The position numbers and the translations under genes are program-made. A model generated the notes under the pieces. That model was not told the origin of the DNA. It ran no database searches and was given only the letters and a program-made list of their open reading frames with translations. A DNA stretch of 64,000 nucleotides from Flagellimonas sp. MMG031. GTDB lineage: Bacteria > Bacteroidota > Bacteroidia > Flavobacteriales > Flavobacteriaceae. The DNA lies in the NCBI RefSeq assembly GCF_040112705.1, contig NZ_CP157804.1, positions 2,102,001 through 2,166,000 of the forward strand, given 5' to 3'. This document shows, in pieces, positions 59,843 to 64,000 of this stretch; position 1 is the first letter of the stretch; every line of letters begins with the position of its first letter.

Positions 59843-62522
59843 CTATGCCGTAGGATTGGTCATTGTGCTGTATTTGTCCATGCTTTTTGTTATCGCCTAT
59901 GTTGCCGAAAAAAACAAAAGAAGCAAATGGACCAACAACCCTTATGTATACACACTTTCCCTAGCAGTTTATTGCACGGCTTGGACGTATTACGGCAGTG
60001 TTGGAATCGCATCGAGTTCTGGAATCAGTTTTTTGGCCATTTATTTGGGTCCTGTCTTGGCCATGCCACTTTGGATAGTCCTTATGAAAAAGGTAATCCG
60101 CATCTCCAAGCAGCACAAAATATCGAGCATTGCCGACTTTATTTCTATTAGATATGGGAATAACCGTCAATTGGGTGCATTGGTCACCTTAACCTGTTTG
60201 TTTGCCATTATTCCCTACATTTCGCTACAGTTAAAGGCAGTCTCCGAAACCTTTTCCTTGATTTCGGCCAAGGGAAGTTATCAGTCAACCGGATTTTTTG
60301 ACGACTCCACCTTTTATATTGCTTTGCTCATCGCCATTTTCGTGGCCTTTTACGGAACCCTATCCACCGATACGTCAGAACACCGCAAAGGAATTGTGGC
60401 CACGGTGGCATTAGAATCCATATTAAAACTTTGTTTTTTCTTGGCGATAGGGGTCTATGTTGCCTTTTATCTGTTTGATGGCACTACGGATATTTACCAA
60501 CAGGCAAGCCTACGAGAAAATTTTGACCAATTGACCACCTTTGGAGGACTTGGGAATGGTTTTAACTGGTTGTTCACCATTTGTTTATCCTTTTTCGCCA
60601 TTTTTTTGTTGCCTCGTCAGTTCCATGTTGCCGTGGTGGAGAATGACAACGAGAACCATTTGCGCAAGGCGATTTGGCTGTTTCCGCTATACCTTCTCTT
60701 GTTCAACGTCTTTGTAATCAGTATCGCATGGGCAGGCAACATACGCTTGGATGCAACAGTAAACCATGATTATTATTCCTTGTTGTTGCCCTTGCAGCAA
60801 AACGACTACGGATTGGCCGTTATGGTTTTTATTGGTGGATTCACCACGGTAATATCCATGATCGTGGTCTCCACTTTGGCACTATCCACCATGGTGAGCA
60901 ATAATATTGTGATTCCCTACGGTTTTATTAAAACATTGGTAGAGGGAAACCCTGAAGAGAATGCGAAGCGCATCAAGAATATTAGAAGAATCTCCATTTT
61001 CTTATTGATTATCGCGGCCTATTTTTTCTATATCCGCTTTTCCGTGCAATTATCGTTGTATTCCATTGGTTTGATATCATTCTTGATTATTGCCCAACTG
61101 GCGCCATCGTTCTTTTTGGGATTAACATGGAGAAGAGGAACCGCTCGTGCGGCAGAAACGGGAATGCTGGTTGGCTTGGCCATTGTTTTTTATACCATAT
61201 TTCTTCCTGTAATCAGCAATATAGCTAGGCCCAATGTAGATGTTTTAACGGAGGGGTTGTTTGGATACGCATGGTTCAAACCTGCCCAGACCTTTGGATT
61301 TGACTATTTATCGCCGGAGAGCAATGCCTTTTTATGGAGTATGGCATTCAACACCTTGAGTTTTGTCGCATTTTCGCTTAACACCAAAGGAAACTATCGG
61401 GAAAGGAACTACGCCGAGATGTTCGTCAACCATGAAAATTATGGAAACCTACAAGAAGGAGGATTCATCTGGAAGGGAGAGGCCTATGTGGCCGACATCA
61501 AACGTCTATTGAATCGATTTTTGGGAGAACAACGGACTAACAGGGCCTTGCAGTTGTTCAATAGAAAATATAATATTTCGGAAACCGAGGAACGGGCGGA
61601 TGCACGGCTGATCAATTTTTCGGAGAAACTTTTAACTGGAAGCATTGGGAGTGCCTCGGCAAAAATACTATTGGCTTCAGTTTCCAAAGAAACCCCCATA
61701 AGCCTGGTGGAGGTGCTTCATATTTTGGAAGAGAGCAAGGAGACCAAAGCCAACAATAAATTGCTACAGGAAAAGTCCAACGAACTGGCTGCCATGGCAC
61801 AGCAGCTCAAATCGGCAAACGAGGAGCTTCGCATACAGGACAAACTAAAGGATGAATTCTTGGATACCGTCGCACATGAGCTCAAGACGCCGGTTACGTC
61901 CATCAAGGCCGCCTCCGAAGTTTTGGAGGATGCCGATATGCCAGCCGAACTACGGATAAAGTTTCTGGAAAATATAAACAAGGACAGTGACCGATTGGAC
62001 ACCTTGATTCGGAACATTCTTGATTTGGAAAAACTGTCAGGTAACCGAACGGAATTGGAAATGGAAGAACAGGATATGTCGGATACTATACGAAAGGCGA
62101 TACATGGAGTGGAGCAGATTGCATCAAAGAAAGGGGTGAGCATCAAATTTTCAAAAAAACAGAACGTATTTGCGACCTATGATGAAGACCGAATTTTGCA
62201 AGTGTTGACCAACTTGTTGTCAAATTCCCTTAAATTCACGGAACCACAAAAGGGAAAAATTAAAATTCTTTTGGAAGAGCTCGAAGCGGAAGTATCTGTC
62301 ATTGTCAAGGATAATGGTCGAGGGATTCCCGATGAGGACAAGGCATATATCTTTGATAAATTCTATCAGTCAAAAAACCAAAACATCAAAAAACCACAAG
62401 GCAGTGGATTGGGCTTGGCGATTTGCAAGAAAATAGTGGAGAGCCATGCAGGGACTATTTCCGTGGACAAAGACTATAAAAAAGGAGCACTTATACGATT
62501 TTCAATACCGAAGGAACAATGA
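59835..62522 (+). CDS. Transporter-sensor histidine kinase fusion (SSS-STAC-HK, CbrA/CrbS-like)
   Basis: 895 residues. The N-terminal ~500 residues are a sodium:solute-symporter-like membrane domain (about 13 helices; YVYTLSLAVYCTAWTYYGSVG, ISSIADFISIRYG). A STAC-type linker follows (about 535-620; LLNRFLGEQRTNRALQ, RLINFSEKLLTGSIGSASAKI), then a coiled coil, HisKA VAHELKTPVTSIKAASEV with His681, and the ATPase domain with LTNLLSNSLKFT, VKDNGRGIPDEDK and GSGLGLAICKKI. No PAS domain. Relatives (CrbS, CbrA, MxtR) sense acetate or carbon state and switch on acs. The next gene is a receiver, overlapping by 4 nt (ATGA), and acs follows. Confidence 0.93.
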   Translation: MSNYAVGLVIVLYLSMLFVIAYVAEKNKRSKWTNNPYVYTLSLAVYCTAWTYYGSVGIASSSGISFLAIYLGPVLAMPLWIVLMKKVIRISKQHKISSIADFISIRYGNNRQLGALVTLTCLFAIIPYISLQLKAVSETFSLISAKGSYQSTGFFDDSTFYIALLIAIFVAFYGTLSTDTSEHRKGIVATVALESILKLCFFLAIGVYVAFYLFDGTTDIYQQASLRENFDQLTTFGGLGNGFNWLFTICLSFFAIFLLPRQFHVAVVENDNENHLRKAIWLFPLYLLLFNVFVISIAWAGNIRLDATVNHDYYSLLLPLQQNDYGLAVMVFIGGFTTVISMIVVSTLALSTMVSNNIVIPYGFIKTLVEGNPEENAKRIKNIRRISIFLLIIAAYFFYIRFSVQLSLYSIGLISFLIIAQLAPSFFLGLTWRRGTARAAETGMLVGLAIVFYTIFLPVISNIARPNVDVLTEGLFGYAWFKPAQTFGFDYLSPESNAFLWSMAFNTLSFVAFSLNTKGNYRERNYAEMFVNHENYGNLQEGGFIWKGEAYVADIKRLLNRFLGEQRTNRALQLFNRKYNISETEERADARLINFSEKLLTGSIGSASAKILLASVSKETPISLVEVLHILEESKETKANNKLLQEKSNELAAMAQQLKSANEELRIQDKLKDEFLDTVAHELKTPVTSIKAASEVLEDADMPAELRIKFLENINKDSDRLDTLIRNILDLEKLSGNRTELEMEEQDMSDTIRKAIHGVEQIASKKGVSIKFSKKQNVFATYDEDRILQVLTNLLSNSLKFTEPQKGKIKILLEELEAEVSVIVKDNGRGIPDEDKAYIFDKFYQSKNQNIKKPQGSGLGLAICKKIVESHAGTISVDKDYKKGALIRFSIPKEQ

Positions 62523-62887
62523 AGCAGAAAAAAATACTGATTGTGGATGATGAGCCCAACATTTTGATGTCGTTGGAGTATGCGTTCAAAAAGAAGGATT
62601 TTGAGGTTTTTATCGCCCGGGATGGTACGGAGGCCATAGAAATATCGAACCGGGAAAAGCCAAACCTTATTCTTTTGGATATCATGATGCCCGAAATGGA
62701 TGGGTACGAGACCTTGAAACAGGTTAAGGATAACGAGGATTTGGCACACACCAAAATTGTGTTCCTATCGGCAAAAAGTAAAGAGAAGGATGTTGAAAAA
62801 GGCTTGAAAATGGGTGCAGACCGTTATTTGACCAAGCCATTTTCCCTGAAAAAGGTAATTTCTGAAATAGAGGAGCTATTGGCCTAG
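62519..62887 (+). CDS. Receiver-only response regulator
   Basis: 122 residues, a single receiver domain: Asp10-Asp11 in LIVDDEPN, Asp54 in LILLDIMMPEMDG, Ser in VFLSAKS and Lys in RYLTKPFS. It ends with the domain; there is no DNA-binding output, unlike CrbR of gamma-proteobacteria, which has a LuxR domain. Coupled to the kinase by a 4-nt overlap. How it passes on the signal is open; protein-protein contact, for example with a separate DNA-binding protein, is one possibility. Confidence 0.94.
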   Translation: MKQKKILIVDDEPNILMSLEYAFKKKDFEVFIARDGTEAIEISNREKPNLILLDIMMPEMDGYETLKQVKDNEDLAHTKIVFLSAKSKEKDVEKGLKMGADRYLTKPFSLKKVISEIEELLA

Positions 62888-62946
62888 CACAATTAAAAAC
62901 TAGAAACTAAACGAATAATGTACATAATAACCAAACACAATATTAG

Positions 62947-64000
62947 ATGAGTAATTATCATATCAAACACTTGGAGGAATATTTTCAGGTGTATCGAAAA
63001 TCAGTGAGGAATCCCGAAGGATTTTGGGAAGAAGTGGCCGAAGAGCACTTTCAATGGCGCAAAAAGTGGGATTCGGTGTTGGAGTGGGACTTTTCAAAGC
63101 CAGAAATCAGTTGGTTTAAAGGAGCCCAATTGAACATCACCGAAAACTGTATCGACAGGCATCTTCGCATCCGAGGAGATAAGACTGCCATCCTTTTCGA
63201 ACCAAACGACCCAAACGAGGAAGCAGAACACATTACCTACCGCGAATTGCATGAGCGCGTGTGTAAATATGCCAACGTCCTAAAAGAACAAGGGATTAAA
63301 AAAGGGGATAGGGTGGTAATTTATTTGCCCATGATTCCTGATTTAGCCATCGCTGTTTTGGCGTGTGCGCGGATTGGGGCCATACACTCTGTAGTTTTTG
63401 CAGGGTTTTCTTCTACCGCACTATCCACTAGGATAAACGATTGTGGCGCGAAAGCTGTATTGACTTCTGATGGTTCCTACCGAGGAGCCAAGGTACTCGA
63501 CCTTAAAGGCATAGTGGACGAAGCATTGGAAAAATGTCCTGATGTGGAAACCGTTTTGGTGACCAAGCGTACAGGAGGGAAAGTCACTATGAAAGAAGGT
63601 CGTGATCAGTGGGTGCAACCACTTTTGGATAAAGCCTATTCGGACTGCGTACCTGAAATTATGGATGCGGAAGACCCATTATTTATCCTGTACACTTCTG
63701 GCTCTACTGGACGCCCTAAAGGAATGGTGCATACTACTGGAGGTTATATGGTGTATACCGCTTACACCTTTAAAAATGTGTTCCAATACCGAGAGGAAGA
63801 TGTATACTGGTGTACCGCAGATATTGGTTGGATCACTGGTCACTCCTATATTGTTTACGGACCTTTGGCCAACGGCGCCACTACGGTAATGTTTGAAGGA
63901 GTACCTACCTATCCCGACTTTGGTCGGTTTTGGGATGTGGTGCAAAAGCACAAAGTGACCCAGTTTTACACGGCACCAACAGCCATTCGGGCCTTGGCCA
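62947..64000 (+). CDS. acs: Acetyl-CoA synthetase, N-terminal part (cut by window end)
   Basis: Forms acetyl-CoA from acetate, CoA and ATP. The first 351 codons are present and open to the window edge. It begins MSNYHIKHLEEYFQ (ATG 62947, 59 nt after the receiver gene). Motifs: FKGAQLNITENCIDRHL, RVVIYLPMIPDLAIAVLACARIG, the P-loop LYTSGSTGRPKGMVHTTGG, CTADIGWITGHSYIVYGPLANG and YTAPTAIRAL. These are those of true acetyl-CoA synthetases rather than general acyl-CoA ligases. Its place after the CrbS-like kinase and receiver supports an acetate-responsive circuit. Confidence 0.95.
   Translation, partial: MSNYHIKHLEEYFQVYRKSVRNPEGFWEEVAEEHFQWRKKWDSVLEWDFSKPEISWFKGAQLNITENCIDRHLRIRGDKTAILFEPNDPNEEAEHITYRELHERVCKYANVLKEQGIKKGDRVVIYLPMIPDLAIAVLACARIGAIHSVVFAGFSSTALSTRINDCGAKAVLTSDGSYRGAKVLDLKGIVDEALEKCPDVETVLVTKRTGGKVTMKEGRDQWVQPLLDKAYSDCVPEIMDAEDPLFILYTSGSTGRPKGMVHTTGGYMVYTAYTFKNVFQYREEDVYWCTADIGWITGHSYIVYGPLANGATTVMFEGVPTYPDFGRFWDVVQKHKVTQFYTAPTAIRALA

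Overview
The window looks like a chromosome segment of a marine-type Flavobacteriaceae bacterium (Bacteroidetes), perhaps near Allomuricauda/Muricauda; the genus is a guess. Reasons: low GC, SusC/SusD pair, GldF/GldG gliding genes, lipoproteins whose Cys is followed by acidic residues, TAnnTTTG-type promoter boxes and almost no Shine-Dalgarno sequences. No rRNA, tRNA, CRISPR array or complete insertion sequence was seen.

Region 1 (1-31.3 kb) is a large capsule/exopolysaccharide locus of the Wzx/Wzy type. It opens with the tail of an acyltransferase, an initiating sugar-phosphate transferase on the minus strand and a beta-helix lipoprotein. A long plus-strand run (3.3-21.3 kb) then makes GDP-L-fucose (Gmd, Fcl), UDP-ManNAcA (WecB, WecC) and UDP-L-FucNAc (CapE, CapF, CapG), and carries the flippase, polymerase, four glycosyltransferases, an acetyltransferase and an asparagine-synthetase-like amidotransferase. 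A terminator closes it. Minus-strand Ugd and a UDP-glucuronate epimerase follow. Then come a PglE-type aminotransferase broken by a frameshift, the PglF/CapD dehydratase, the Wza exporter, the Wzc kinase and, convergently, a PHP-type tyrosine phosphatase.

Region 2 (31.4-34.1 kb) is an accessory patch: a repeat-rich fibre-like protein with a 294-bp tandem duplication, a lipoprotein with calcium-loop motifs, and a decayed N-terminal fragment of a second phosphatase gene.

Region 3 (34.1-46.5 kb) holds a histidine kinase/OmpR regulator pair, secreted proteins, an M1 aminopeptidase lipoprotein, a DUF6799-like protein, an outer-membrane protein and an orphan SusCD pair.

Region 4 (47-55.7 kb) is a housekeeping block: mnmE, a DUF4870 gene, dnaN, gldG, gldF, a monooxygenase-fold protein, a SAM hydrolase, phoH and purC.

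Region 5 (55.8-64 kb) looks like an acetate or short-carboxylate uptake and sensing module. It has an IS1-InsA-like DNA-binding protein with its own operator-like dyad, a porin, a two-subunit sodium symporter, a transporter-histidine-kinase fusion of the CbrA/CrbS type, a receiver-only response regulator and acetyl-CoA synthetase (cut by the window end). The most interesting observations are this module, the frameshifted aminotransferase, the phosphatase remnant and the tandem repeat.
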